A stretch of DNA of 64,000 nt from Rhizobium brockwellii (GTDB lineage Bacteria > Pseudomonadota > Alphaproteobacteria > Rhizobiales > Rhizobiaceae), in NCBI RefSeq assembly GCF_000769405.2, contig NZ_CP053439.1:2976001-3040000 (forward strand), written 5' to 3'. Every line of letters begins with the position of its first letter. Position 1 is the first letter of the stretch. This document shows positions 17,506 through 26,175 of this stretch, piece by piece. The notes beneath the pieces are model-generated. The model had not been told where the DNA came from. It did not search any database and was given only the letters and a program-made list of their open reading frames with translations. Made by a program: the position numbers and the translations under genes.

Positions 17506-17775
17506 ATTCGCGCTGTCGCCATTGATATACGGAACATCGAGCTCGATATATCGGTCTTGGGGACAGATCCAGTCAACCTGGATCGGGTCTCCAGGGACAA
17601 CATGCTTCTCCTGAAGCTCGCGACGGAGGCAGCGCATCGGCAGGTGCAGATTTCGTTTCGAAGGCGAGATCAACGCGGCAGTCGGACAGCGCCGAAGAGG
17701 CGCTCTGATCTTCGACCTCGGGATTGGTGGTGTATGCCAGGACGTTCGCAGCGGCGCTCTTGCTGCTGAGTGGGC
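17506..17775 (+). pseudogene. Possible frameshifted small gene after hfixL
   Basis: A perfect AGGAGG (17494-17499) lies 6 nt before an ATT codon, not ATG. That frame gives RAVAIDIRNIELDISVLGTD and LLLKLATEAAHRQV, then turns Arg-rich. Another frame takes over plausibly with FEGEINAAVGQRRRGALIFD. This pattern suggests a start-codon mutation plus a frameshift in a once-coding gene. I do not recognise the product. Confidence 0.3.
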
Positions 17776-17799
17776 GGAGCGGCTAACGTCAGCCGCTCC
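17776..17799. terminator. Hairpin between hfixL end and BON gene
   Basis: A 9-bp perfect stem (GGAGCGGCT with its complement) around AACGTC, between convergent transcription units. No strong T-run. Confidence 0.5.
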
Positions 17800-17809
17800 C
17801 AACATTCGA

Positions 17810-18457
17810 TCACTCGACCGTCAGCCGGTCGTCGAGAGTGCTGATCCCCGGAGCGGACCATGCAGCGCGCTCTGCTGCCTGCCGTTCCGACCAGGTCTTC
17901 ACCTTGCCAGATAGTGTGACGTTTCTGCCTTGGACGTCGATTCTTATGGAATCGGCCTCCAGAGCCGCGTCGCGCTGGAACGCATCCTCTATGCGTTTCT
18001 TGACGTCCACGGCCGTGATACGCGGCTTGAGCTCCACGAGGTTGGATACCCCCACAACGCCGGCGAGATCGCGCACGCCGTCGTAGGCTGCCTTCTTCTG
18101 ATATTGCCACTCGACCTGGCCCCGCAGGGTGATCCATCCCTTGAGGACCCGCACCTGCACCGAATCCTTTGGCACGGAGACATTCCAGTCGAGCATTTTG
18201 ACAGCCCTACGAGCGATGTCGTCGTCGTCTGTTTCCTTCGGTCCGAAAATCTGGACCTCTATGTCGGCAGCTATTCCGCGTACACCCTTGACGCGACTAG
18301 CCACCCGCTCTGCGGCTTCCTTCTCCGCGTAGGTACGCACGTGACCGGTCAGGGTTACAATCCCGCTGTGGACCGCGACGCCGATGCCAGCCGCGTCGAT
18401 GCTGGGTTCGAATTCCATTTCGTCGAGAATGCTCTGTCTGAGATGAATGTCGTTCAT
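17810..18457 (-). CDS. Triple-BON domain protein
   Basis: 215 aa from ATG 18457, fixed by GGAGG 6 nt upstream and by a FixK box that would overlap the longer alternative start. Three BON repeats: residues about 5-70 (EFEPSIDAAGIGVAVHSGIV), 78-145 (LKGWITLRGQVEWQYQK), and 148-213 (GRNVTLSGKVKTW). No signal peptide is visible, unlike OsmY. BON repeats are thought to bind membranes or hydrophobic ligands. Similar triple-BON proteins are common near stress genes in rhizobia. Perfect FixK box 59 bp upstream. Confidence 0.85.
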   Translation of the reverse strand: MNDIHLRQSILDEMEFEPSIDAAGIGVAVHSGIVTLTGHVRTYAEKEAAERVASRVKGVRGIAADIEVQIFGPKETDDDDIARRAVKMLDWNVSVPKDSVQVRVLKGWITLRGQVEWQYQKKAAYDGVRDLAGVVGVSNLVELKPRITAVDVKKRIEDAFQRDAALEADSIRIDVQGRNVTLSGKVKTWSERQAAERAAWSAPGISTLDDRLTVE

Positions 18458-18515
18458 GACAACCTCCGTCAGGTTTGCGGCGTGCCGATGGTGCCAGCGC
18501 CGCAGAATTTCGTCG

Positions 18516-18529
18516 TTGATCTTCATCAA
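18516..18529. promoter_or_regulatory. FixK/FNR box TTGATCTTCATCAA
   Basis: Perfect palindrome 59 bp upstream of the triple-BON start. It lies between the degP-like stop (18582) and the BON start, so the BON gene has its own promoter. Confidence 0.85.
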
Positions 18530-18581
18530 GCACGAGAGCGAACTTGCGATCTCATCGGACCGAACACCGTCTGCGAGGTCG

Positions 18582-19937
18582 CTACTGGGTCTGGACGTCG
18601 GCGGCCACGAAGAGGCGGTGGCCGTTCCTCACGACCGTGACGAGCGCGCGGGCATGCTCCTTCACGAGAATTGCGAGCAGTTGGCCGACGTCCGTTACCG
18701 GCTGCCGGTCGACAGCGACGATAACGTCGTCTGGCTGCAGGCCGGCCTGTGCCGCGACCGAACCCTCGGCGACGACGACGACGCGCGCGCCGAGACCGTC
18801 GGGGGAGTTCGCCATCTCGACGTCGGCGAGAGGGCCACGGGAGATATGGATGGTACGAGGAGCGGCCGGTTCGGCGACCGGTGCGGCGGATACCTCAGGA
18901 AAGGCCTCTATCCTTCGGCTGGCGCGATCGATCTGGAAGGACGGCTTGGACTGCAATGGTAGCGATCCCACAAGCCTACGTACGTCGGACGCGCCACGCA
19001 CCGTCCTTCCGTCGACCATTCGGACGACGTCGCCCGGCTGAATTCCTGCATTCGCAGCCGGCGAACCAGGCCGGACTTCGCTGACGAGCGCCCCCGGCCC
19101 TTCATCGACGCCGAACGCCTTTGCAAGACCGGGCGTCAGGTCCTGAGCGACAATTCCGACCTCGCCGCGTACCAGCTTGCCGGTCAGGATGAGCTGCCGC
19201 ATCACGATACCGACAGTCTCGGCGGGCACTGCAAAACCAATGCCGATGCTTCCGCCGGCGGGGCCGATGATCGCGCTGTTGATCCCGACGACGACGCCGT
19301 CCTCGTTTACAAGTGCGCCGCCCGAGTTGCCGGGATTTGTCGATGCATCCGTCTGAATGAATCCTTCGTACCCCTCCGATTCAACGGCGCGGCGTCCAAG
19401 CGCGCTGACGATGCCCATCGTGGCGGTCTGGCCCAGGCCGAAGGGATTCCCGATCGCCACGACGACGTCGCCGACATGGAGCGAGGACGCGCTTCCAAAA
19501 TCGGCCTGAACAAGATGATCGGGTGGAATTTGAACGACGGCGACATCCGTCTCGGGATCAGCGCCGACGAGTTTCGCTTTGAAGCGTCGGCCATCGGAGA
19601 GCGCCACCTCGATTTTCGAGGCGCTTGCTATGACATGTTGGTTGGTGACGATGTAGCCGAGGACCTCGTCGATGACGACACCCGAGCCGGCCGATTGGAA
19701 GCCGTGCTCTGCCGGCGCGGCGTCGTCAGGTAGTCCGAAAAACTTTCTGTAGAAGGGATCGGCGAGCGTCGCATCCGCGTCGTCGAGTTCCTTGCCCTGC
19801 ACCGAGATGCTGACGACGCTCGGCACGACACGCTGGAGCATGGGCGCGAGCGACAGGCTGTTTGCAACGGCCGGAGCCGACAACAGGCTCTCACCTGCGA
19901 TGAAGAGCGCCCCCAGGGCTAGCAACGAACGCGACAT
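18582..19937 (-). CDS. HtrA/DegP-type periplasmic serine protease
   Basis: 451 aa from ATG 19937, chosen for GGAGGAG upstream and the signal peptide that follows (MSRSLLALGALFIAGESLLS, cleavage near APAVA). The trypsin-like domain shows the triad: His in TNQHVI, Asp in ETDVAVV, Ser in STNPGNSGGALV. Two PDZ domains follow (about 265-350 and 375-450). DegP-type proteases remove misfolded envelope proteins and can act as chaperones. Perfect FixK box 78 bp upstream, in the gap behind the alcohol dehydrogenase gene. Which Deg paralogue it is cannot be told. Confidence 0.92.
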   Translation of the reverse strand: MSRSLLALGALFIAGESLLSAPAVANSLSLAPMLQRVVPSVVSISVQGKELDDADATLADPFYRKFFGLPDDAAPAEHGFQSAGSGVVIDEVLGYIVTNQHVIASASKIEVALSDGRRFKAKLVGADPETDVAVVQIPPDHLVQADFGSASSLHVGDVVVAIGNPFGLGQTATMGIVSALGRRAVESEGYEGFIQTDASTNPGNSGGALVNEDGVVVGINSAIIGPAGGSIGIGFAVPAETVGIVMRQLILTGKLVRGEVGIVAQDLTPGLAKAFGVDEGPGALVSEVRPGSPAANAGIQPGDVVRMVDGRTVRGASDVRRLVGSLPLQSKPSFQIDRASRRIEAFPEVSAAPVAEPAAPRTIHISRGPLADVEMANSPDGLGARVVVVAEGSVAAQAGLQPDDVIVAVDRQPVTDVGQLLAILVKEHARALVTVVRNGHRLFVAADVQTQ

Positions 19938-20014
19938 CTCTGTTCTCCTCCTGCGCCGCCGGCTGTCGACGGACGTTTGACGGAGAAGCTTCCGTTTTGA
20001 CCGAACGATCCGCA

Positions 20015-20028
20015 TTGATCCTCGTCAA
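20015..20028. promoter_or_regulatory. FixK/FNR box TTGATCCTCGTCAA
   Basis: Perfect palindrome 78 bp upstream of the protease start and 13 bp beyond the alcohol dehydrogenase stop, giving the protease its own control. Confidence 0.85.
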
Positions 20029-20040
20029 CGAGGATGGCGG

Positions 20041-21042
20041 CTATGGCACGATGATGGCTGCGCCGTTGATGCGGCCCGCCCGCAGGTCGTCGAGAGCCTC
20101 GTTTGCATGTTCAAGCGCGTAGACGCTGGTGACGCATTTGATCTCGGCCGCCTTCGCGATGGAGAAGAATTCCGCCCCGTCGCTCCGCGTCAGGTTCGCC
20201 ACCGAGACGACCCCCCGCTCACCCCAGAGCAGACGGTAGGGCATGCTCGGGATGTCTGACATGTGGATGCCGCCGCAGACCACCGTTCCGCCCTTCCGCA
20301 CTACGTCGAGCGCCATCGGCACGAGCTCGCCAGCCGGCGCGAAGATGATGGCGGCGTCGAGCGGCACCGGCGGCCTCTCACCGGAGAACCCGGCCCAGAC
20401 GGCGCCAAGATCAAGCGCGAACTTCCGGCCGGCCTCGTCTCCAGGACGCACGAACGCACAGACGCTCTGGCCCCGATGCTTGCACACCTGCACGAGGATG
20501 TGGGCGGCCGCGCCGAACCCATAGATGCCGATCGTCCGCCCCTCGCCCGCCATCTTCAAGGATCGCCACCCGATGAGGCCAGCGCAGAGAAGAGGTGCGG
20601 TCGCCACCGGGTCCGTATCGTCAGGCAGTTCGAACGCGTAGCCCGCCTCGACAACCGCATGCGTCGCGAAGCCGCCGTCGATGGTGTACCCAGTGAAGCC
20701 AGGCTCGTCGCACAGGTTCTCGCGACCCTCGCGGCAATATTCGCAGTGCCCGCAGGTGTGGCCCAGCCAGGGTACTCCGACTTTTCGACCGACAAGACGA
20801 TCAGGGGCACCCTCGCCGGTTGCGATCACGGTTCCCACAATCTCATGCCCCGGAACGAGAGGAAGCTTTGGCTGGGAGAGGTCTCCGTCGCAGACGTGAA
20901 GGTCCGTCCGGCAGACGCCGCAGGCCTCCACCTTGACGACGACGTGGCCGGGCGAAGCTGGCGGGTCCGGCCGCTCCACGAGACGGAGCCGCCGCCCCAC
21001 CTGTTCGAGTACCATCGCCCTCACGCTTCCCTCCACCGGCAT
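20041..21042 (-). CDS. Zinc-dependent alcohol dehydrogenase, AdhA/AdhP type
   Basis: 333 aa. Catalytic zinc ligands lie in ACGVCRTDLH and GHEIVG. The structural zinc loop CGHCEYCREGRENLC carries four Cys. The NAD-binding site is GIYGFGAAAH. This places it in the medium-chain AdhP/AdhA subgroup, where GxGxxxH replaces the usual GxGxxG. It would reduce acetaldehyde or oxidise small alcohols and so re-oxidise NADH when respiration is limited, complementing acetate kinase. Two perfect FixK boxes lie 42 and 65 bp upstream. Confidence 0.9.
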   Translation of the reverse strand: MPVEGSVRAMVLEQVGRRLRLVERPDPPASPGHVVVKVEACGVCRTDLHVCDGDLSQPKLPLVPGHEIVGTVIATGEGAPDRLVGRKVGVPWLGHTCGHCEYCREGRENLCDEPGFTGYTIDGGFATHAVVEAGYAFELPDDTDPVATAPLLCAGLIGWRSLKMAGEGRTIGIYGFGAAAHILVQVCKHRGQSVCAFVRPGDEAGRKFALDLGAVWAGFSGERPPVPLDAAIIFAPAGELVPMALDVVRKGGTVVCGGIHMSDIPSMPYRLLWGERGVVSVANLTRSDGAEFFSIAKAAEIKCVTSVYALEHANEALDDLRAGRINGAAIIVP

Positions 21043-21083
21043 GTGCCACGCTCTAATCGTATCACGACCTTCGCGACCTTGGC

Positions 21084-21097
21084 TTGATCCCGGTCAA
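21084..21097. promoter_or_regulatory. FixK/FNR box TTGATCCCGGTCAA
   Basis: Perfect palindrome 42 bp upstream of the alcohol dehydrogenase, identical to the box at 26090. First of two tandem sites in this divergent promoter. Confidence 0.88.
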
Positions 21098-21106
21098 ACA
21101 TCCGGA

Positions 21107-21120
21107 TTGATGCTCGTCAA
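21107..21120. promoter_or_regulatory. FixK/FNR box TTGATGCTCGTCAA
   Basis: Perfect palindrome 68 bp upstream of the 99-aa gene at 21189. The two boxes are 23 bp apart centre to centre, so each divergent gene has one site at the usual distance. Confidence 0.88.
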
Positions 21121-21188
21121 AGACGGAGCGCCTTGGAGCAGATAGGCTTCTGGACACAGCGCCACGACCTCATCCAAAGGAGACGGAC

Positions 21189-21488
21189 ATGCGCGAACAA
21201 GAAAAGACCCGCAAGGCAGCAACCGACATAGCCACGACCATTCCTCCAGTCGAGCGAACGTCCGCAGACCTTGTTCTCGAACGTCGGGACGAGGATCGCT
21301 GGGAGGTGACGGCGGCCACGCCGCGAGGCCAGGCGTGGGCGAGAGACCATTTCTGCTGCGCGCTCCGGCAATCCTTCACTGGCACCATGTGTCTCGACAT
21401 CATGAGCGCCGATCGGCTTCTCAAGGAAGCGCATGACGATGGACTGACCACCGAGTTCGTCAGCCTGTCTGGAAAGGACATATACTGA
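21189..21488 (+). CDS. Hypothetical protein, 99 aa, FixK-controlled
   Basis: Starts MREQEKTRKAATDIATTIPP after AAAGGAGACGGAC. The middle reads WEVTAATPRGQAWARDHFCC and the C-terminus SADRLLKEAHDDGL. It may be a small alpha/beta protein, but I do not recognise a family. One base separates it from the downstream single-domain universal stress gene, so they form one unit behind the box at 21107. Confidence 0.7.
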   Translation: MREQEKTRKAATDIATTIPPVERTSADLVLERRDEDRWEVTAATPRGQAWARDHFCCALRQSFTGTMCLDIMSADRLLKEAHDDGLTTEFVSLSGKDIY

Positions 21489-21489
21489 C

Positions 21490-21900
21490 ATGTTCGCCAC
21501 AGTCGTCTGCGCCATCGGCCGAGGATCCCGGCAACGCATGCTCCAGCTCGTCGAAACGGCCCGCGCGCAGCTCGCGCCCAACGGAAGCCTCCACCTCATT
21601 CACGCGGTGGAGGGCCTGCCCTCGTCGGCATCGCCGGACGATTGGGCGGTCGAGGTGATGGCCGCTGCCGAGACCAGACTTTCGGAAGCCCTGCGGTCGA
21701 CCGGCACTCCTGCTTCGATACACGTCCGGGCGGGCAACCCGTCGCAGCTCATCGTCGCCATCGCGAAGGAGATCGCCGCCGATCTCGTCTTGATCGCCTC
21801 TCACCGGGACGACGTGCTCGACCGGGTCTTCGGCTCAGTCGTGGACCATGTCGTGCAGCGCGCACCATGCTCCGTACTCGTCTTGCGAACGACCCGGTGA
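21490..21900 (+). CDS. Universal stress protein, single domain
   Basis: 136 aa: N-terminal strand MFATVVCAIGRGSRQRMLQL, and C-terminal nucleotide-binding and closing strands in LVLIASHRDDVLDRVFGSVV followed by APCSVLVL. This is the typical single UspA size. The ATP-binding glycines are only partly kept (R-DDVLDRVFGS in place of G-GRHG), so ATP binding is doubtful. Cotranscribed with the 99-aa protein. Confidence 0.85.
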   Translation: MFATVVCAIGRGSRQRMLQLVETARAQLAPNGSLHLIHAVEGLPSSASPDDWAVEVMAAAETRLSEALRSTGTPASIHVRAGNPSQLIVAIAKEIAADLVLIASHRDDVLDRVFGSVVDHVVQRAPCSVLVLRTTR

Positions 21901-21910
21901 GCCGCGCGCT

Positions 21911-22282
21911 TCAAACAACCGTCTTCGCTTCAGCCTCCCTGACCTGACCGGCGGCGGCGTCTCGATACAGTTCGGCGGCCTGCGACAACGTTCGTGACCC
22001 GGCCTCGCACAGCCGCGCCACCTCCCTGGGATACTCCTCTAGCTCGCTCTCAACGTAGTCCGAAAGGACCTCGACAGCATCACTGTTGTCAATACTACAG
22101 ACAAGTCGAGCCAGGAAATCGAAGTATCGGAGCCCCCGTCGCGCGGCGGACGCCGTCAAATCCGTGGTGACCCTCACCGACGCGGCGCAGATCTCGTCTT
22201 GAAACAGGAACCCCGTGCGAACAATGGGCGCGAGGTTGGCGTTCAGCGTGGCGCTGCGATGCAGGCTGGGGGGATATGGCAT
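21911..22282 (-). CDS. Hypothetical helical protein, 123 aa
   Basis: Starts MPYPPSLHRSATLNANLAPI; ATG 22282 is set by AAGGAG 8 nt upstream. The rest is predicted mostly helical (GLRYFDFLARLVCSIDNSDA, ESELEEYPREVARLCEAG), with a heptad-like pattern slightly reminiscent of phasins, but no firm match. It follows the PNPOx-like gene by 46 bp on the same strand, so likely the second gene of that FixK-type unit. Confidence 0.65.
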   Translation of the reverse strand: MPYPPSLHRSATLNANLAPIVRTGFLFQDEICAASVRVTTDLTASAARRGLRYFDFLARLVCSIDNSDAVEVLSDYVESELEEYPREVARLCEAGSRTLSQAAELYRDAAAGQVREAEAKTVV

Positions 22283-22328
22283 GTGGTGCTCCTTTTGTGG
22301 GATGTGGTCTCGGCTCGAGCTTCGGCGT

Positions 22329-22787
22329 TCACTCCGTTCTGACTGCGCTCCGTCCCGACACGGCCGTGACGGCAATGCCGTAGAAGACGTGAGGAGAACC
22401 ATCGAGCATTGGGACCTCGTGGGGCTTCATGGAGCCGATCTCCCACCAGTCCGAATACTTTTGGAGAAGCGACCACGCATGGAGCCTTTCGCTTCGTCGC
22501 GCGTCGCTGTCCGGAAACTCCTCGAACCGACCGTCGACGACGACGCTTTTCCAACCGCCGGCGGCAGGACGCTGCTCGACGTGAAGGCAGACCTTGTCGT
22601 TCCCCCGCATCCAGTCGAGCTTCTTGCCAGGCATGGTGAAGCTATAGGCAACGCCGCTGGAGAAGGCGAAGTAGATTGCCGCCACGTAGGGCTGGCCATC
22701 CTTGCAGCATGCGAGATGACCGAAGCGCTCGTTCTCAAGGATCCGGTAACACTCACCGGGGTTGATCTCCGTCAGCTTGATCGTCAT
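22329..22787 (-). CDS. PNPOx-like flavin-binding split-barrel protein
   Basis: 152 aa from ATG 22787 (GGAG upstream); the frame stays open far upstream without an RBS. Typical motifs: ECYRILENERFGHLACCKDG, QPYVAAIYFAFSSGVAYSFT, GKKLDWMRGNDKVCLHVE, WKSVVVDGRFEEFPD. This is the pyridoxamine-phosphate-oxidase-like family (also called NimA-like), which binds FMN or F420. Such proteins recur in hypoxia and dormancy regulons. Substrate unknown. A one-mismatch FixK box lies 60 bp upstream, shared with the divergent stress gene. Confidence 0.82.
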   Translation of the reverse strand: MTIKLTEINPGECYRILENERFGHLACCKDGQPYVAAIYFAFSSGVAYSFTMPGKKLDWMRGNDKVCLHVEQRPAAGGWKSVVVDGRFEEFPDSDARRSERLHAWSLLQKYSDWWEIGSMKPHEVPMLDGSPHVFYGIAVTAVSGRSAVRTE

Positions 22788-22846
22788 GACCGTGTTCTCC
22801 AGCTTTAGTGAAGGCACGATCATAAGAGCATCGTTGCGCCGCGGCC

Positions 22847-22860
22847 TTGACAAAGCGCAA
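22847..22860. promoter_or_regulatory. Variant FixK box TTGACAAAGCGCAA
   Basis: TTGA-N6-GCAA, one mismatch, centred between the PNPOx-like gene (60 bp) and the universal stress gene (57 bp). The symmetric placement supports function for both. Confidence 0.65.
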
Positions 22861-22916
22861 TGCAAACTCTCTCTGCGGCATGCATCATGACGGCTGTTTA
22901 ACCTCAGGAGGCCAGC

Positions 22917-23738
22917 ATGAAGCCGCAGTTCCATCTTCCTTTGTCGACCTATCCCGACGCGAGTTCCTTCGCCATAATCGACAATGCTATTGGCCTCGCT
23001 AGGCAGAATGACGCCCATCTCGTCGCCAGTATCCCGCAAGTCCGGATCCCCCAGGTCCATCCGCCCTTTCCCACCGTTATCGATGTCGAGACATGGCGAG
23101 GACAAGCAGAGCGGTATAGCCGGGACAGCGGGACTTCGCTGCGGGAACACGTCGCCGACGCTATTTCGGAAACTGGCTTCGAGGTGCGAATCCACGGATT
23201 CGAGGTCAGGGAACCGTTCGTCTATGAACGCTTTTCTGAAATTGCCAAGTGCTACGACCTTTCCATCGTCGAAGCCTCCGAGCTCTCCCGACAACTCCCC
23301 GAAACGCTGCTATTCGGAAGCGGCCGTCCGCTCGTGCTATTTCCAGCCACCAGCGACTACTCTCGTGTGGACACGATCGCCGTCGCCTGGGACGGCAGCG
23401 CCACCGCAGCGCGCGCCCTTTCCTGCGCACGGGTCTTCATCGAACGCGCGATCAAGGTGCAGGTCATCTCGATCACCGACGACAAGGACATCGACGAGGC
23501 GAACCGCGCCCTCCTGATCTCTTCTTTGAAGCATTCGGGACTCGACGTGGATGACGTATCGATCCAGGCATTCGGCGAGACCGCGACGGCCGCCATTCAA
23601 TCGGCCGCGCTGGAACGAAAAGCAGACCTATTGGTCGCGGGCGGATTTGGCCATTCGCGGCTTCGTGAATTCATCCTCGGCGGCGTCACTCGGGAACTGC
23701 TCGTCAAGGCAGAACTGCCGGTGCTTCTCGCCCATTAG
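22917..23738 (+). CDS. Universal stress protein, tandem UspA domains
   Basis: 273 aa starting MKPQFHLPLSTYPDASSFAI, with GGAGG upstream. A close paralogue of the protein at 2170: both begin FLPLxTYPDxSS-like, and both keep VAWDGSxxAARA at the start of domain 2 and AGGFGHSRLREFILGG near the end. The latter is the ATP-binding signature. Divergent from the PNPOx-like gene and sharing its FixK-type box. Its stop overlaps the convergent P1B ATPase end by 4 nt. Confidence 0.9.
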   Translation: MKPQFHLPLSTYPDASSFAIIDNAIGLARQNDAHLVASIPQVRIPQVHPPFPTVIDVETWRGQAERYSRDSGTSLREHVADAISETGFEVRIHGFEVREPFVYERFSEIAKCYDLSIVEASELSRQLPETLLFGSGRPLVLFPATSDYSRVDTIAVAWDGSATAARALSCARVFIERAIKVQVISITDDKDIDEANRALLISSLKHSGLDVDDVSIQAFGETATAAIQSAALERKADLLVAGGFGHSRLREFILGGVTRELLVKAELPVLLAH

Positions 23739-25598
23739 AGGGCGCGAAGGGCGTTGAGAATGACCGCCACGTCGATGGCCTCCTGAAGCAATGCGCCGCC
23801 GACTGGCGGAAGGTATCCCGCTCCTGCGAACCCCATCGCGAGGAGCGAGAGACCTATGCCGGCATAGATGCTTTGAAGCGCGATCTTGCGCGAACGACGC
23901 GCAATGCCGATCGCCGTCGCTATCTTGGTGAGGTCGTCCCGGACGAGCACGATATCTGCGGCCTCCGCGGCCGCCGCAAGGTTCTCGACGCCTACCGCGA
24001 TTCCTACATCGGCTGCTGCCAGCGCTGGCGCGTCGTTCACGCCGTCGCCGACCATCAGCACTTTCCCGTGGACGCGTTCCTTTTCGATGACTGCGACTTT
24101 GTCCGCGGGAGCGAGCCTCGCCGCGACGTCGTCCAAACCCAGAGAGCGAGCTATGGCTGTCGCTATAGCCAACTCGTCACCAGAAGCCAGGACTACTCGA
24201 GAGATTCCTGCCGCCCGGAGCTGGGTGACGAGTTGGACAGCGTCTTCGCGAAGCCGGTCTTCGAGCGTGATCGTGCCAGCCGGCGTGCCGTCAAACAGTA
24301 CCTTGACACGCATTGCGCTGCCTGACCCGTTAGGCCCGGACGGCGGCGCCTCTCCGAAATAGGCGTCTCCTCCGACGCCGACGCGCACCCCCCCCGACGA
24401 TTCCGGAGATTCCGGATCCCGCGGTCTCGGTCACCTCCGATGGGCGGCTCAGTACTAACCCACGTCTATGTGCCTCGTCCACCAGCGCGCGTCCGACCAC
24501 ATGGCCCGATGCCTGGTCCAGCGAGGCGGCCAGCCGCAGGATCCTGTCCGGATGCTCCGGGCCCTCTATTACACCGACTTCCGGCTGTCCCGCAGTGAGC
24601 GTCCCCGTCTTGTCGAACACCGCTACTGTGACCTGTGCGAGGGCCTCGAGAGGTCCCGCGCCCTTCACCAGAACGCCCTCCTTGGCGGCTTTTGAAGTGC
24701 CGGCTGCAAGTGCGACGGGTACCGCCAGGATCAACGGACAGGGCGTGGCGACGACAAGCACGGCCACGATCCGTGACATGTCTCCGGACATGAATGCAGA
24801 GACTCCTGCGACCGCGATCGTGGCGACCAGGAACCAGACCGAGAAGCGGTCGGCCAGGCGCATCAGCTTCGCCTTGGAACGTCTCGATGCTTCTACGAGC
24901 CTGACTATTCCGGCATAGGTGCTGTCCTCGGCGCGGCTTAGAACGCGGATTTCGATCGCATCGCCCTCGTTCGTGGCGCCGCTCGAAATGTTGCCACCCC
25001 TGACGATTCGCACCGGGAAAGGCTCTCCGGTCAGCACCGCCTGGTCGATCGTCGCGACTTCGCCGACGAGCGCCCCGTCGGCCGGTACGACGTCGCCCTT
25101 GCGTATCAGGAGCACGTCGTCGACCGCGATCTTCTCGATCGGAATTTCTTGGAAACCGGTTCCGTCAAGCCGCATGGCCGTCCGCGGAACTTGCGCCAGC
25201 AAAGCCGACATGCCCTCGTCGGCGCGACGATGTGCGTATGCCTCCAGAAACTGACCGCCGGAATACATGAGACCGACGATCGCTCCGGCGAGATATTCGC
25301 CAAACCATAAGGAGAACCCCATGGCCAGGGCCGCGATCAGGTCCAGACCGTATTCCTCTTTCTGCAGCTTCTTGGCGATTTCAACGCAAAGAGACAGCAG
25401 ACTCAGGCTGGTGCAGCCCGCCAGGATTAACCGATATCCAGGGCCGTGACCCGCGAGATAGAAGGCGAATGCGGCCGCAAGCGCAAGCAGCGACGACAGC
25501 ACCAGAAGGCCCGACCGGGAGCCTCCTTCCCTCAGTCGCGACAGCCCGCCCTCAGGACACGTCCACCTACCAGCCCACCAAGCCGCCGCTGTAGCCAC
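23735..25598 (-). pseudogene. P1B heavy-metal ATPase, split by +1 frameshift in a G-run
   Basis: The first frame (GTG 25598) covers the membrane helices, LTGEPFPV, the metal-site helix VVATPCPLILAVP and VFDKTGTLTAG (Asp near residue 329), then turns into Arg-repeat nonsense after SGIVGGG. The second frame resumes with GGDAYFGEA and continues through MVGDGVNDAPAL to the stop at 23735. Removing one of eight G (24388-24395) rejoins a 620-aa ATPase. No N-terminal HMA domain; the TPCP metal motif is not the CPC of Cu exporters, so the metal is unclear. Follows the DksA-like gene on the same strand. Confidence 0.82.
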
Positions 25599-25626
25599 CT
25601 CTCACCCTCCCATCAATCCAGAAGCC

Positions 25627-25950
25627 TCAGCGGAACGATTTTGCGCAATCGATGCAGAACGGCGTATAGGGAACCGCCGCGAGCCGCTCCTTGCCGATCG
25701 GATGGTGGCATTTGACGCATCGCCCGTATGTGCCGTCGTTCAGCCGGTCGATCGCCGCGTCGATGGCCCCGATCTGGTCGCGCCCCTCGGCTTGCATCTC
25801 GCGAAGAACCTCATCGTTTTCAACCTGGGTCGCGCGCTCCTCGCTGTCCTTCTCTAGCGCGACGCAGAGATCCGCATCGATCGCTCCGAGACGACGGACA
25901 AGGTCATCCTTCATCGTCTGCAGGACGGTCTGTACTGAGCTTTTATTCAT
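25627..25950 (-). CDS. DksA/TraR-family zinc-finger protein
   Basis: 107 aa from ATG 25950 (GGAAGG upstream). An N-terminal coiled-coil half with acidic residues (LCVALEKDSEERATQVENDE), then IDRLNDGTYGRCVKCHHPIG and the C4 zinc finger completed by FCIDCAKSF. DksA-family proteins enter the RNA polymerase secondary channel and adjust transcription during stress. Short relatives without the full coiled-coil tip are common, and their polymerase role is unproved. Perfect FixK box 140 bp upstream; the P1B ATPase follows 28 bp downstream. Confidence 0.87.
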   Translation of the reverse strand: MNKSSVQTVLQTMKDDLVRRLGAIDADLCVALEKDSEERATQVENDEVLREMQAEGRDQIGAIDAAIDRLNDGTYGRCVKCHHPIGKERLAAVPYTPFCIDCAKSFR

Positions 25951-26089
25951 TTTAGTGCCTTCCAATCTTGCCTGATCAATGCGGGTCCACACGCGGCACC
26001 GTCGGGAACCGATCCAAGCGCAGCGCGTGACCGCATAAAGCCGCGGTCCATAAATCGGCTCCAGCATATCTCAGTTCGATCGAAGCTCC

Positions 26090-26103
26090 TTGATCCCGGT
26101 CAA
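26090..26103. promoter_or_regulatory. FixK/FNR box TTGATCCCGGTCAA
   Basis: Perfect palindrome 73 bp upstream of the P2-type ATPase and 140 bp upstream of the divergent DksA-like gene. Confidence 0.86.
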
Positions 26104-26175
26104 TGCCTCGTGCGCGGGAGCACATAGGTTGTCGGGGGAGCCTTCAATGAAATCGTCGCGACAAGCCCGGAGCCC

